DNA of 8,573 nt, taken from the NCBI GenBank assembly GCA_002350845.1, contig DEFL01000031.1, positions 1 through 8,573 on the forward strand, read 5' to 3'. The notes beneath the pieces were generated by a model. That model did not search any database, was not told the origin of the DNA, and saw nothing but the letters and a program-made list of their open reading frames with translations. This document shows, piece after piece, positions 1-6,023 of this stretch. Both the position numbers and the translations under genes were made by a program. Source of the stretch: Christensenella sp. UBA2853. GTDB taxonomy: Bacteria; Bacillota; Clostridia; Christensenellales; Aristaeellaceae. Positions within the stretch are counted from its first letter, which is position 1. The number at the start of each line of letters is the position of its first letter.

Positions 1-114
1 CTTCCATGAAGGGAGCATATCAGGCACAGCCCTGCAGGGTATTTCTATGTCTCCCATTCAGTTCGTCTTTCCCCTAAGCGGCATGGAAAGAAGTTTAGCC
101 GTCCGGGCACCGCG
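1..114. other. Left edge, downstream of the ABC operon
   Basis: No gene is supported here. On the minus strand, just after the ATPase stop, CTTTCC and GGAAAG can pair across a 12-base loop, but there is no T-run after it. CCCTGCAGGG at about 34-43 is a 10-bp palindrome without evident role. The operon's terminator may lie beyond the window. Confidence 0.5.
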
Positions 115-717
115 TCACAGCGCCGCATCTGCTTCCAGCCTGTCCAGATGCACCGTCTGCACAGCCTGCATGCGCTCGGCTTCATAGGGATCATGCGTGA
201 CCATGATGACCGTCTTTCCCCGGCTTCTCCGGCAGGTTTCCTCCATGATTTTCTCACGCAGTTCCTCGTCCAGCCCGTGAAAGGGTTCATCCAGGATCAG
301 CAGTTCATAGTCCGCCAGAAGCGCTCTGAGCAGGGCGACCCGCCGCTTCATGCCTCCTGAGAAGGCAGAAACCGGCTTGTCTTCCGTCCCGCCCAGAGAA
401 AATGCCTCCAGGGCTTTCTTGACCTGCGCGTCCGTGAGCTCCGGAGCACACAGGCGAAGATTGGCGGCGGCGCCGAATCCCCCGCACAGGCGGTCTTCCT
501 GAAAAACCGCAGAGATTCGCACACCGTCGAGTCCTTCAATGGTACCGCTGTCCGGTTTTTCCAGTCCCATCAGGCACCGGAGCAGCGTGGTCTTCCCAAA
601 CCCCGAAGGGGCAAGGATCGCCGTTGTTTTTCCTCCCGGGATGGTCAGGTTCAGTCCCTTCAGGACCTGTTTGCCGCCATAGGCCTTGCACAGTGCCTGA
701 ATCCGGATTTCTTTCAT
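115..717 (-). CDS. ABC transporter ATP-binding protein, NitT/TauT (SsuB/TauB-like) type
   Basis: Cytoplasmic ATPase that should power the importer formed with the permease and binding protein encoded just upstream. Seen in the 200-residue product: Walker A at about 36-44 (APSGFGKTT), Q-loop Q73, signature FSGGMKR at 119-125, Walker B ELLILDEP at 138-145, D-loop GLD at 148-150 and switch histidine H175. All catalytic motifs are present; the first Walker A glycine is alanine, which the family tolerates. The protein is short because it stops soon after the H-loop, with no C-terminal regulatory domain. I start it at the ATG at 717: AGGAGG lies 8 bases before it, and the ATG overlaps the permease stop as ATGA. 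The GTG at 726 in the same frame directly abuts that ribosome site and is unlikely. The transported ligand cannot be read from this gene. Confidence 0.93.
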   Translation of the reverse strand: MKEIRIQALCKAYGGKQVLKGLNLTIPGGKTTAILAPSGFGKTTLLRCLMGLEKPDSGTIEGLDGVRISAVFQEDRLCGGFGAAANLRLCAPELTDAQVKKALEAFSLGGTEDKPVSAFSGGMKRRVALLRALLADYELLILDEPFHGLDEELREKIMEETCRRSRGKTVIMVTHDPYEAERMQAVQTVHLDRLEADAAL

Positions 718-1463
718 CCCTTCCACCTCCTCAGCGTCTTCATGCCCAGGTCCATGCCGTGCAGGACCAGGCGTTCACACAGGAGGCTCACAAGGACAAT
801 GACAACCGTCCATGCAAACAGGGAGGGTGTATCCAGATAGACTTTCGCCTGCTGCATGTGTTCCCCGATCGAACCTCTCGGCATCCCGATCACTTCGGCT
901 GCAATCCCGCTCTTCCAGCTTAGTCCCAGCGCTGTTTTGCAGGCTGAATGGAAATAGGGATAGACACCGGGCAGATCGATCATCAGAAAACGGCGCATTC
1001 TCCGCACATGAAATACACGCGCCATTTCCATCAGTCCCCTGTCCCGCTCTCCGATGCCACTCAGAACACCGGTATAGATGATCGGAAGGACCATGAGAAA
1101 ACTGATCAGTATTGAGAGGTTTCTGGAAGAGAACCAGATCAGTGCAAGAATAATGAACGACGCGACAGGCACGGTCCGAATGGTGAGCACCAGCGGACTG
1201 AACAGCTCCCGGATGATCCTGAAGCGGCTTGAGAGTGCTGCAAGGAGGCTGCCGAGCAGCGCACCCAGAAGAAAACCGCCGAAGATCCGGATCAGGGAAA
1301 AGCCGACCGACCGCCAGAACTGTGCCTGTACGACCATGCCTGCAAGCGTTTCAATCACCCGCACAGGGGAGACCAGCAGGATTTCACTGCCAAGAGCCAT
1401 GCTCCCCAGCTGCCATACCAGCAGCCAGAAGAGCACGGCCCATAAACGGAGTCCTTTTTTCAT
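714..1463 (-). CDS. ABC transporter permease, NitT/TauT (SsuC/TauC-like) type
   Basis: Inner membrane subunit of a binding-protein-dependent importer (BPD_transp_1 family). The 249-residue product starts with a short basic end and shows hydrophobic segments at about 7-24, 56-78, 91-111, 115-137 and 215-230, with further membrane character around 172-192. The cytoplasmic coupling (EAA-type) loop is at about 145-170, reading EMARVFHVRR followed by DLPGVYPY; the usual loop glycine is histidine here. The stretch LSWKSGIAAEVIG at 181-193 is typical of SsuC/TauC/ThiX-like permeases. Its ATG overlaps the stop of the binding-protein gene by four bases (ATGA), and its own stop overlaps the ATPase start the same way, so the three genes are probably translationally coupled. 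Family assignment is firm; ligand is unknown. Confidence 0.93.
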   Translation of the reverse strand: MKKGLRLWAVLFWLLVWQLGSMALGSEILLVSPVRVIETLAGMVVQAQFWRSVGFSLIRIFGGFLLGALLGSLLAALSSRFRIIRELFSPLVLTIRTVPVASFIILALIWFSSRNLSILISFLMVLPIIYTGVLSGIGERDRGLMEMARVFHVRRMRRFLMIDLPGVYPYFHSACKTALGLSWKSGIAAEVIGMPRGSIGEHMQQAKVYLDTPSLFAWTVVIVLVSLLCERLVLHGMDLGMKTLRRWKG

Positions 1464-2422
1464 TTCACATAATAGAAGTCAGCTTCCGGAAGCTTGCCGC
1501 CCACGGAGGCAGGATTCTGTGCAAAGAGTTCGCCCAGATATCCGCTGAGTTTTTCCTGCATTTCTGCGCCGTCAATGCACACAATGTTGCATGCGGGCAG
1601 TGCCTTGAGAGCAACTGCTTCGGGCACAATCTCATAGGCTCCGACCAGCTTTGCGCCGCCTTCGACATCGGAATTCACAAAGTCAACAGAGGCATGATAG
1701 GCTTCGAGGAACGCTGCGATCTGCTCGGGATGAGCTTCCGCATAGGCCTTCTGCACAACCACCACACCGGTGATCATGGCGGAGGGATTCTCAGCACCGG
1801 CCTGGAGCTTTTCCCATTCCTCGGTGAGATCGAGCGCGACACGCAGGCTTTCCAGCTTGGTCTGGGCCGTGGTCACAAAGGGCTGGGGCAGCATGGCAAT
1901 GCCTTCTCCGCCTGCGATCAGGGTCTGGAGGCATTCAGCATGCTCGCTCTTCCATTCAATGGTCACGTCCTTCTCAGGATCAATGCCGTTGGAGGAAAGA
2001 ATGTAATTGAGGGCATATTCGGGCGTAGCACCCTTGCCGCTGGCATAGATGGTCTTTCCGCGCAGGTCTTCCACACTGTGCACAGTGTCGCCGTTTTCCA
2101 CAATATAGATGACGCCGAGCGTATTGACGGCAAGCACCTGAATCTTGCCCTCCGTCTTGTTGTAGAGAACAGAGGCCAGGTTGGCCGGAACCGCAGCGAC
2201 ATCCACGGTGCCCTGCGCAATCTGCGGGGTGACTTCGTCAATCGCAGCCGCAATGGAAAAACTGTACTGTCCTTTCAGATCTCCGTTGTCCGTGCGGTCC
2301 ATGACCTGCACCATGCCCATGGCCGTCGGTCCCTTGAGGGCGACAACGCGCATGGCATCCTCGGCGGACGCGGAAAGAGTCAGCATCAGAAGAGCAAGAA
2401 CCAAAACAAGAACCTTTTTCAT
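1460..2422 (-). CDS. ABC transporter substrate-binding protein, NitT/TauT (NMT1/SsuA-like) type
   Basis: Extracytoplasmic receptor expected to deliver an unknown small ligand to the permease encoded downstream. The 320-residue protein begins MKK plus a hydrophobic run to about residue 16, then SASA followed by acidic residues, a good signal peptidase I site after A20. No lipobox cysteine is present, although binding proteins of Gram-positive bacteria are usually lipoproteins. The mature protein opens with a beta strand (MRVVALKGPTAMGM), has a hinge-like VDVAAVPANLAS around 73-84, and VYIVENGD-like and GKTIYASGKGATPEYAL segments (about 120-140) typical of the nitrate/sulfonate/taurine receptor fold. 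Ribosome site AAAGGGG lies 7-8 bases before the ATG; the gap to the upstream regulator gene is only 25 bases. Candidate ligands by family are sulfonates, nitrate or thiamine precursors, and the sequence does not decide between them. Confidence 0.9.
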   Translation of the reverse strand: MKKVLVLVLALLMLTLSASAEDAMRVVALKGPTAMGMVQVMDRTDNGDLKGQYSFSIAAAIDEVTPQIAQGTVDVAAVPANLASVLYNKTEGKIQVLAVNTLGVIYIVENGDTVHSVEDLRGKTIYASGKGATPEYALNYILSSNGIDPEKDVTIEWKSEHAECLQTLIAGGEGIAMLPQPFVTTAQTKLESLRVALDLTEEWEKLQAGAENPSAMITGVVVVQKAYAEAHPEQIAAFLEAYHASVDFVNSDVEGGAKLVGAYEIVPEAVALKALPACNIVCIDGAEMQEKLSGYLGELFAQNPASVGGKLPEADFYYVK

Positions 2423-2447
2423 GGAAATCCCCTTTCTCAGCAGGCTT

Positions 2448-3131
2448 TTATACGATAGGCGGAGGGTCCGGCATCGGCTGGCCGGCAGCCTGCAGAAGCG
2501 CCGATAAACCCGGTCGGTTCAGAATACGGACCAGCGTCCCTTTTGTGGAAATCATCCCGGCACTGTCCAGCTGCGAGAGCTCCCGAAAGAGCGCCGCACG
2601 GCTCATGCCCAGGTGTGCAGCCAGTGCTTCCCTGTTGCCCGGAAAACGGATCTCCTCCCCGCCCTGTCCCAGCAGCCAGACAATCAGGCGCACCTGATGA
2701 TTCTGGGTTGTCAGCAGCTCAATCCTTCTGAGAAGGAACTGCAGTTTCTGCTGGGTCAGACGAATATAGGACATGGAGAATTCCCTGTCTTCCTCAAGAA
2801 GCGTAATCAGCGTTTCCTTGGCAATGTACGCAATCTCTGCCGGCCCTTCGCACCGCAGAATTGTCTTGAGCGGTTCCGGGTCAAAGAGATTGGATATGCC
2901 GAAACAGTCGCCTTCCCCGAGCGTATTCATGCGGACATCCCGGCCGTCGGGTGTGTCCGATGAAACCGATACGCGCCCTGACAGGATCAGTCCGACACAG
3001 GGTCTGCCGTCAAGCAGGTCTGTCACCGTCTCTCCTCCTGTATAGGAACAGATCACAGGCGACAGGGGCCGCTCAGCACATGCACACAAAAGCGGAGACT
3101 TTGAAAGAGCAGTCTGAAACCGATCGTTCAT
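2448..3131 (-). CDS. Crp/Fnr-family transcriptional regulator
   Basis: DNA-binding regulator, first gene of the ABC transporter operon and so probably its controller. The 227-residue product has an N-terminal effector domain of cyclic-nucleotide-binding fold (about 25-115, including LGEGDCFGISNLF at 71-83), a long dimerisation helix (about 115-142) and a C-terminal winged helix-turn-helix at about 166-193 (NREALAAHLGMSRAALFREL), with recognition helix near SRAALFRE. The cAMP phosphate cassette is not recognisable, so cAMP is not implied. Cysteines sit at 16, 18, 28, 45, 76 and 94, an unusually dense set in the sensor half. I start it at the ATG at 3131, 6 bases after GGAGG. A longer frame opening at 3185 would run through the -35 and -10 boxes of the promoter at 3154-3182 and must be wrong. 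Signal sensed: unknown. Confidence 0.9.
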   Translation of the reverse strand: MNDRFQTALSKSPLLCACAERPLSPVICSYTGGETVTDLLDGRPCVGLILSGRVSVSSDTPDGRDVRMNTLGEGDCFGISNLFDPEPLKTILRCEGPAEIAYIAKETLITLLEEDREFSMSYIRLTQQKLQFLLRRIELLTTQNHQVRLIVWLLGQGGEEIRFPGNREALAAHLGMSRAALFRELSQLDSAGMISTKGTLVRILNRPGLSALLQAAGQPMPDPPPIV

Positions 3132-3153
3132 CCATTTCCTCCCCCCCGGCGCG

Positions 3154-3182
3154 ATTCTAGCATGAGCGCACTCTTCTGTCAA
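3154..3182 (-). promoter_or_regulatory. Promoter of the regulator-ABC transporter operon
   Basis: On the minus strand TTGACA (3177-3182) is followed after exactly 17 bases by TAGAAT (3154-3159): a perfect -35 and a five-of-six -10. Transcription should begin near 3147, about 16 bases before the ATG at 3131, which leaves room for little more than the GGAGG ribosome site. Confidence 0.85.
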
Positions 3183-3183
3183 C

Positions 3184-3207
3184 AAAAAGTATCATATGAG
3201 ACTTTTT
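3184..3207. promoter_or_regulatory. 24-bp near-perfect palindrome, probable operator
   Basis: Outer arms AAAAAGT (3184-3190) and ACTTTTT (3201-3207) flank a core containing the palindrome TCATATGA (3192-3199); only one of twelve symmetric pairs is mismatched. It begins one base upstream of the -35 box and is centred about 48 bp before the expected start point. A dimeric regulator is the likely ligand, and the Crp/Fnr protein it precedes is the obvious candidate. It is not a recognisable match to the FNR (TTGAT-N4-ATCAA) or CRP (TGTGA-N6-TCACA) consensus. Confidence 0.6.
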
Positions 3208-3231
3208 TTATTTTACGGCGTGATGGCGCAT

Positions 3232-3255
3232 GCCGGACACCTTTCCTCATCCGGC
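3232..3255. repeat. Short inverted repeat between uroD-family terminator and operator
   Basis: GCCGGA at 3232-3237 and TCCGGC at 3250-3255 are exact inverted copies separated by 12 bases. The element lies between the terminator at 3262-3300 and the palindrome at 3184-3207. Neither strand has a T-run after it, so it is not a convincing terminator; no role is evident. Confidence 0.35.
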
Positions 3256-3257
3256 CA

Positions 3258-3300
3258 ATAAAACAGCACGCATCGGCTCCGCTCAGCGATGCGTGCTGTT
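3258..3300 (-). terminator. Rho-independent terminator of the uroD-family gene
   Basis: A perfect 14-bp stem (3262-3275 with 3287-3300) with an 11-base loop stands 63 bases after the stop codon at 3364. On the minus strand the 3' arm runs into TTTTATT. On the plus strand the hairpin is followed by no T-run, so it acts for leftward transcription. It separates this gene from the regulator-ABC operon, which has its own promoter. Confidence 0.8.
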
Positions 3301-3363
3301 CGATGATGGGCGGAAAGGCTGCACTCCTTCTCTCGGTGGAGCCGCCGTTTCCGGTATTTCTTC

Positions 3364-4332
3364 TCAGATCGACCGGGCCGCTTCCACAACCCAGCGGATC
3401 CGCTCATGTTCAATATGACTGTTCACGGTGCAGTCCGCCCCCAGCAGCAGTCCGCGCTTGCCGAAGGACTTGATCGTCTCACGGGTAAACTCCTTGACAT
3501 CATGCTCGTCCCGGTTGTGCAGAATGCCGGCATGCGTCTTTCCCTCGCGATGAAGACTCTGGAACCCGCCCAGACAGGCCCGGTCGCCGAAGAAGTACCG
3601 TCCGTCCTCAAGGGACATCTTTTCCACATAGACGGCCCAGTTGACGCACTTCACGGGATAATCCCGCCAGACTTCCAGCTGATTCCTCGCCCCGGCCCAG
3701 CCGCAGCAGTGCATGATGTTGTAGTCACTGACCCGGTTGGCGCGCTCGAGCACATACAGATCGCTCGGCGTCACAATGCTGCGGTATTCCTCAGGCGTAA
3801 ACCTTCCAACCTCAGCACCCTGCACGCAGAAATAGACGCCGTCGCAGCCCGCTTCCGTGATCAGCTTTTCCGCCAGAAGCGCATTGTCCAGTGCGATCAC
3901 ATCCAGCGCATGCAGCACCGCCAGGCGGTCTTCCTGCAGGTCATGCATCACGCGGTCATCCCCGGCCCCGAAGCGGATGGAGGAGAAAGGAGCAAACACA
4001 TTATAGAAAATCGGGATTTCTTTTCCGCACAGTTCGACCAGACGGCGTGCCCGTTCGACCTGTTCGGTGATGAACGGATGGTCCGCTCCGAGCGGCTTCA
4101 GTTTTTTCCAGTCGGAAGCTGTCCGGATCTCCTCCGGAATGGGATAGTTGAAATAGCTGTCGCACATGATCTTCATCATGTCCAGGTCACAGTCATGCAC
4201 GTAGTCCGCATGCGCCTGCACACAAGCCTCGCCCCTCGCCTGTTCCCCTTCGAAATGGTACCAGAATCCAACCGGAACATGGTCGACCGGCTTTTTGTCC
4301 ATCGCATTGAAAACACGGGTCCGCTTATCCAT
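3364..4332 (-). CDS. Uroporphyrinogen decarboxylase (URO-D) family protein, MtaA/CmuA-like
   Basis: A 322-residue member of the URO-D superfamily, probably cytoplasmic. It is not HemE: the N-terminal substrate signature of true decarboxylases (PVWxMRQAGR-like) is replaced by HVPVGFWYHFEGE at 18-30. It keeps the pattern that binds zinc in the methylcobamide:thiol methyltransferases MtaA and MtbA, namely H-x-C at H208-C210 (IMHCCGW) and a late cysteine, C301, in LLLGADC. A zinc-dependent methyl transfer between a corrinoid or other donor and a thiol is therefore possible, but no corrinoid protein or partner methyltransferase is encoded here. The ATG at 4332 is 8 bases after AGGAG. It is transcribed alone from a promoter at 4467-4495, with a long structured leader and a strong terminator. 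The physiological substrate is unknown. Confidence 0.85.
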   Translation of the reverse strand: MDKRTRVFNAMDKKPVDHVPVGFWYHFEGEQARGEACVQAHADYVHDCDLDMMKIMCDSYFNYPIPEEIRTASDWKKLKPLGADHPFITEQVERARRLVELCGKEIPIFYNVFAPFSSIRFGAGDDRVMHDLQEDRLAVLHALDVIALDNALLAEKLITEAGCDGVYFCVQGAEVGRFTPEEYRSIVTPSDLYVLERANRVSDYNIMHCCGWAGARNQLEVWRDYPVKCVNWAVYVEKMSLEDGRYFFGDRACLGGFQSLHREGKTHAGILHNRDEHDVKEFTRETIKSFGKRGLLLGADCTVNSHIEHERIRWVVEAARSI

Positions 4333-4350
4333 TTTTTCTGCTCCTCCTCA

Positions 4351-4423
4351 CCGGTTTCTTCTGCAGAAAGAAATCATGCCCTGCCGGAGACGACCATGCG
4401 CAGAGCCTGCGCACAGAAACCGG
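4351..4423 (-). promoter_or_regulatory. Structured 5' leader of the uroD-family gene, possible cis-regulatory RNA
   Basis: On the minus strand, CCGGTTTCT (4415-4423) pairs perfectly with AGAAACCGG (4351-4359), closing a domain of about 73 nt. One base inside lies a second hairpin with a perfect 7-bp stem, TGCGCAG (4407-4413) with CTGCGCA (4397-4403), and a 3-base loop. The 3' strand of the closing stem is also able to form a competing 6-bp hairpin (4368-4373 with 4355-4360). The ribosome site (4341-4349) begins just after the closing stem. I do not recognise a known riboswitch class. Confidence 0.45.
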
Positions 4424-4466
4424 ACAAAGGACAGGATGGAATTGTTGTCTGCATATTCTGAATAGG

Positions 4467-4495
4467 ATATTAGTCTGTCCTCCCGGCTCTGTCAA
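4467..4495 (-). promoter_or_regulatory. Promoter of the uroD-family gene
   Basis: Minus strand TTGACA (4490-4495), 17-base spacer, TAATAT (4467-4472). The -35 is perfect and the -10 matches four of six. Start of transcription is expected near 4460, giving a leader of about 127 nt before the ATG at 4332, much longer than needed for translation. Confidence 0.7.
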
Positions 4496-4527
4496 CAGAC
4501 GCGATGAACGCCGCGCATACGGAGCAT

Positions 4528-4558
4528 GAAAAAAGCTGCGGGAGTTGCTTCCCGCAGC
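4528..4558 (-). terminator. Rho-independent terminator after the HAD-NadE gene
   Basis: Minus strand GCTGCGGGA (4550-4558) pairs perfectly with TCCCGCAGC (4535-4543) across a 6-base loop, followed by a run of six T (4529-4534). It lies 16 bases past the stop codon at 4575, and ends the pepF-HAD-NadE transcript. Confidence 0.93.
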
Positions 4559-4574
4559 GAATGGATCCCGGTCC

Positions 4575-5984
4575 TCAGATTTCCGGATCAAACGAGGGCA
4601 TCATCTTCAGTTTGAACTGATTGAGCACATGCAGACGGTCGATCCTGGCTTTCTTCGCCTCATCCTCGATCACGCCTTCCCGGATATACCGGTCGAGCTC
4701 CGCATAGGTAAAGCCGAGATTTTCCTCATCAGTCTTGCCGCACAGGCCGTCAATCGGTGTCTTGTCGACCAGCACATCCGGCAGTCCGAGCACGCGCCCA
4801 ATGGCCTTCATCTCCGTCACCGTCAGGTGGCTGCAGGGGCTGAAGTCGCCGGCTGCATCGCCATACCTAGTGGAATAGCCGACCCAGTCCTCGGAGAGAT
4901 TGCAGGTATTGGCCACGCGTCCGTTATGGCTCTGCGCCACGGCATACAGCGTGGTCATGCGGATACGCGGCGGAATGTTGGTGCGGGTCTGCACGGAAAT
5001 CTCAAAGGGCAGATGTTCCATGACACCCTTGACCGCATCCTCCACATTGATCTCGTAATGCTGAATCCCCAGATGATTAACCAGAAGATATGCCATGTCA
5101 ATATCATGCTGGTGTCCGCAGGGCATCAGCACGCCGATCACGCGGTCTTTCCCCAGCGCTTCCACGCACAGTGCAGCCACAATGGAGCTGTCCTTGCCGC
5201 CGGAAATCCCGACGATGGCATTGCATCCCTTGCCGTTTTCCTCAAAGAAATCCCGGATCCACTGAACCACTGCCTCCCTGGTCTTTTCCGCATCAAACAT
5301 TCCGATTCCGCCTTTCCTTTTTTCACCGTTCTGCAATTCTTCAAAGTACGCCTGAACATCCATGAGTGTGGGAAGCACTCTTTCACACAGTCCGCGGATT
5401 TCCCCGGTCGGCTCCACAATATCCGGCACCATGATCGGCCGGAGCCCTCCGCTGGACGCCGAGCGGATGCCGTTGAAGCTGTCCTCAATGGCAAACGCTT
5501 CCCCGGGCTCCACCTCCAACAGCCGGCAGGCCGTCAGGAAGATCTCCGGGTCCGGCTTGCTCTTTGTCACCATATTCCCGCAGACAACCCTGTCAAAGTA
5601 ATCATACAGCCCTGCATCCCGCAGTTCCGCCGTCACCGTGCTCTCCCGGGTTGAGCTGGCCAGTGCCAGACGTGTGCCCTGGTTTTTCAGGTATGCAAGC
5701 AGTTCCCGGACGCCCGGTTTCAGGGGAAGCTTTCCGCCGTCATACCGCTTGTGAAAGAGGAGGGAGGCTTCCTTCATAAAGTGCTCCACCGGGAAGTCCT
5801 CTCCCTTCATGCTGCGCATGATGCTTTTGCATTTCTCCGTTGTCACGCCAAGACACGCCCGGAGCGTGGGTTCCATGTCCCCAAGGTTGTTTTCCCGTGC
5901 CAGTTCTTCCCAGACATCGAACACGCACCGCTCTGAATCGAAAATCACACCGTCCATGTCAAAGACAACTGCTTTTATCAACAA
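4575..5984 (-). CDS. nadE: HAD-superfamily phosphatase fused to NH3-dependent NAD+ synthetase
   Basis: One open frame encodes two enzymes (469 residues from the chosen start). Residues 1 to about 219 are a subfamily I HAD hydrolase of the beta-phosphoglucomutase/phosphatase type: nucleophile and acid D9/D11 (FDMDG), motif II LASST at about 108-112, K143 in KPDPEIF, and E167/D168 in AIEDS. From residue 229 it is ammonia-dependent NAD synthetase: the PP-loop SGGKDSS at 261-267, then SEDWVGYSTRYGD and KTDEENLGFTYAELDRYI near the C-terminus. That domain makes NAD from deamido-NAD, ATP and ammonia; there is no glutaminase domain. I start at the TTG at 5984, 8 bases after AGGAAGG; a GTG at 6017 has no spaced ribosome site. 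An internal ATG at 5300 with its own ribosome site may also give free NadE. Follows pepF closely (39 bases). The HAD substrate is unknown. Confidence 0.88.
   Translation of the reverse strand: MLIKAVVFDMDGVIFDSERCVFDVWEELARENNLGDMEPTLRACLGVTTEKCKSIMRSMKGEDFPVEHFMKEASLLFHKRYDGGKLPLKPGVRELLAYLKNQGTRLALASSTRESTVTAELRDAGLYDYFDRVVCGNMVTKSKPDPEIFLTACRLLEVEPGEAFAIEDSFNGIRSASSGGLRPIMVPDIVEPTGEIRGLCERVLPTLMDVQAYFEELQNGEKRKGGIGMFDAEKTREAVVQWIRDFFEENGKGCNAIVGISGGKDSSIVAALCVEALGKDRVIGVLMPCGHQHDIDMAYLLVNHLGIQHYEINVEDAVKGVMEHLPFEISVQTRTNIPPRIRMTTLYAVAQSHNGRVANTCNLSEDWVGYSTRYGDAAGDFSPCSHLTVTEMKAIGRVLGLPDVLVDKTPIDGLCGKTDEENLGFTYAELDRYIREGVIEDEAKKARIDRLHVLNQFKLKMMPSFDPEI
5298..5320 (-). promoter_or_regulatory. 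Internal ribosome binding site and ATG at the NadE domain boundary
   Basis: At the join of the two domains the minus strand reads AAAGGAAAGGCGG (5308-5320), seven bases, then ATG (5298-5300). The ATG opens exactly where free-standing NH3-dependent NadE proteins begin (MFDAEKTREAV), and would give a 241-residue protein, the usual size. The linker residues EKRKGG are simply this ribosome site read as codons. Confidence 0.6.
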
Positions 5985-6023
5985 CGATCTGTCCTTCCTG
6001 AAATGCTCTTGTGCCACCCTGTC

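Noticed and set aside
55..90. Terminator for the ABC operon at the left edge
   Set aside because: A 6-bp stem with a 12-base loop and no T-run is too weak to call.
1229..2458. Long plus-strand frame antisense to the permease and binding protein
   Set aside because: It is a shadow of two well-supported overlapping genes; its product is low-complexity and resembles no family.
3132..3185. N-terminal extension of the Crp/Fnr protein from 3185
   Set aside because: This stretch contains the -35 and -10 boxes; the mRNA should start near 3147, after the supposed start codon.
3184..3210. AT-rich palindrome plus T-run as a rightward terminator
   Set aside because: The stem is almost all A-T and no rightward transcript leads into it; an operator next to the leftward promoter fits better.
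3364..4332. HemE (heme biosynthesis) identity for the uroD-family gene
   Set aside because: The N-terminal substrate-binding signature of HemE is absent and no heme genes are nearby.
3406..4461. Plus-strand frame antisense to the uroD-family gene
   Set aside because: Shadow frame, no ribosome site, no recognisable domain.
4545..5654. Long plus-strand frame antisense to the HAD-NadE gene
   Set aside because: Shadow of a gene with intact catalytic motifs on the other strand; also it runs through the terminator at 4528-4558.
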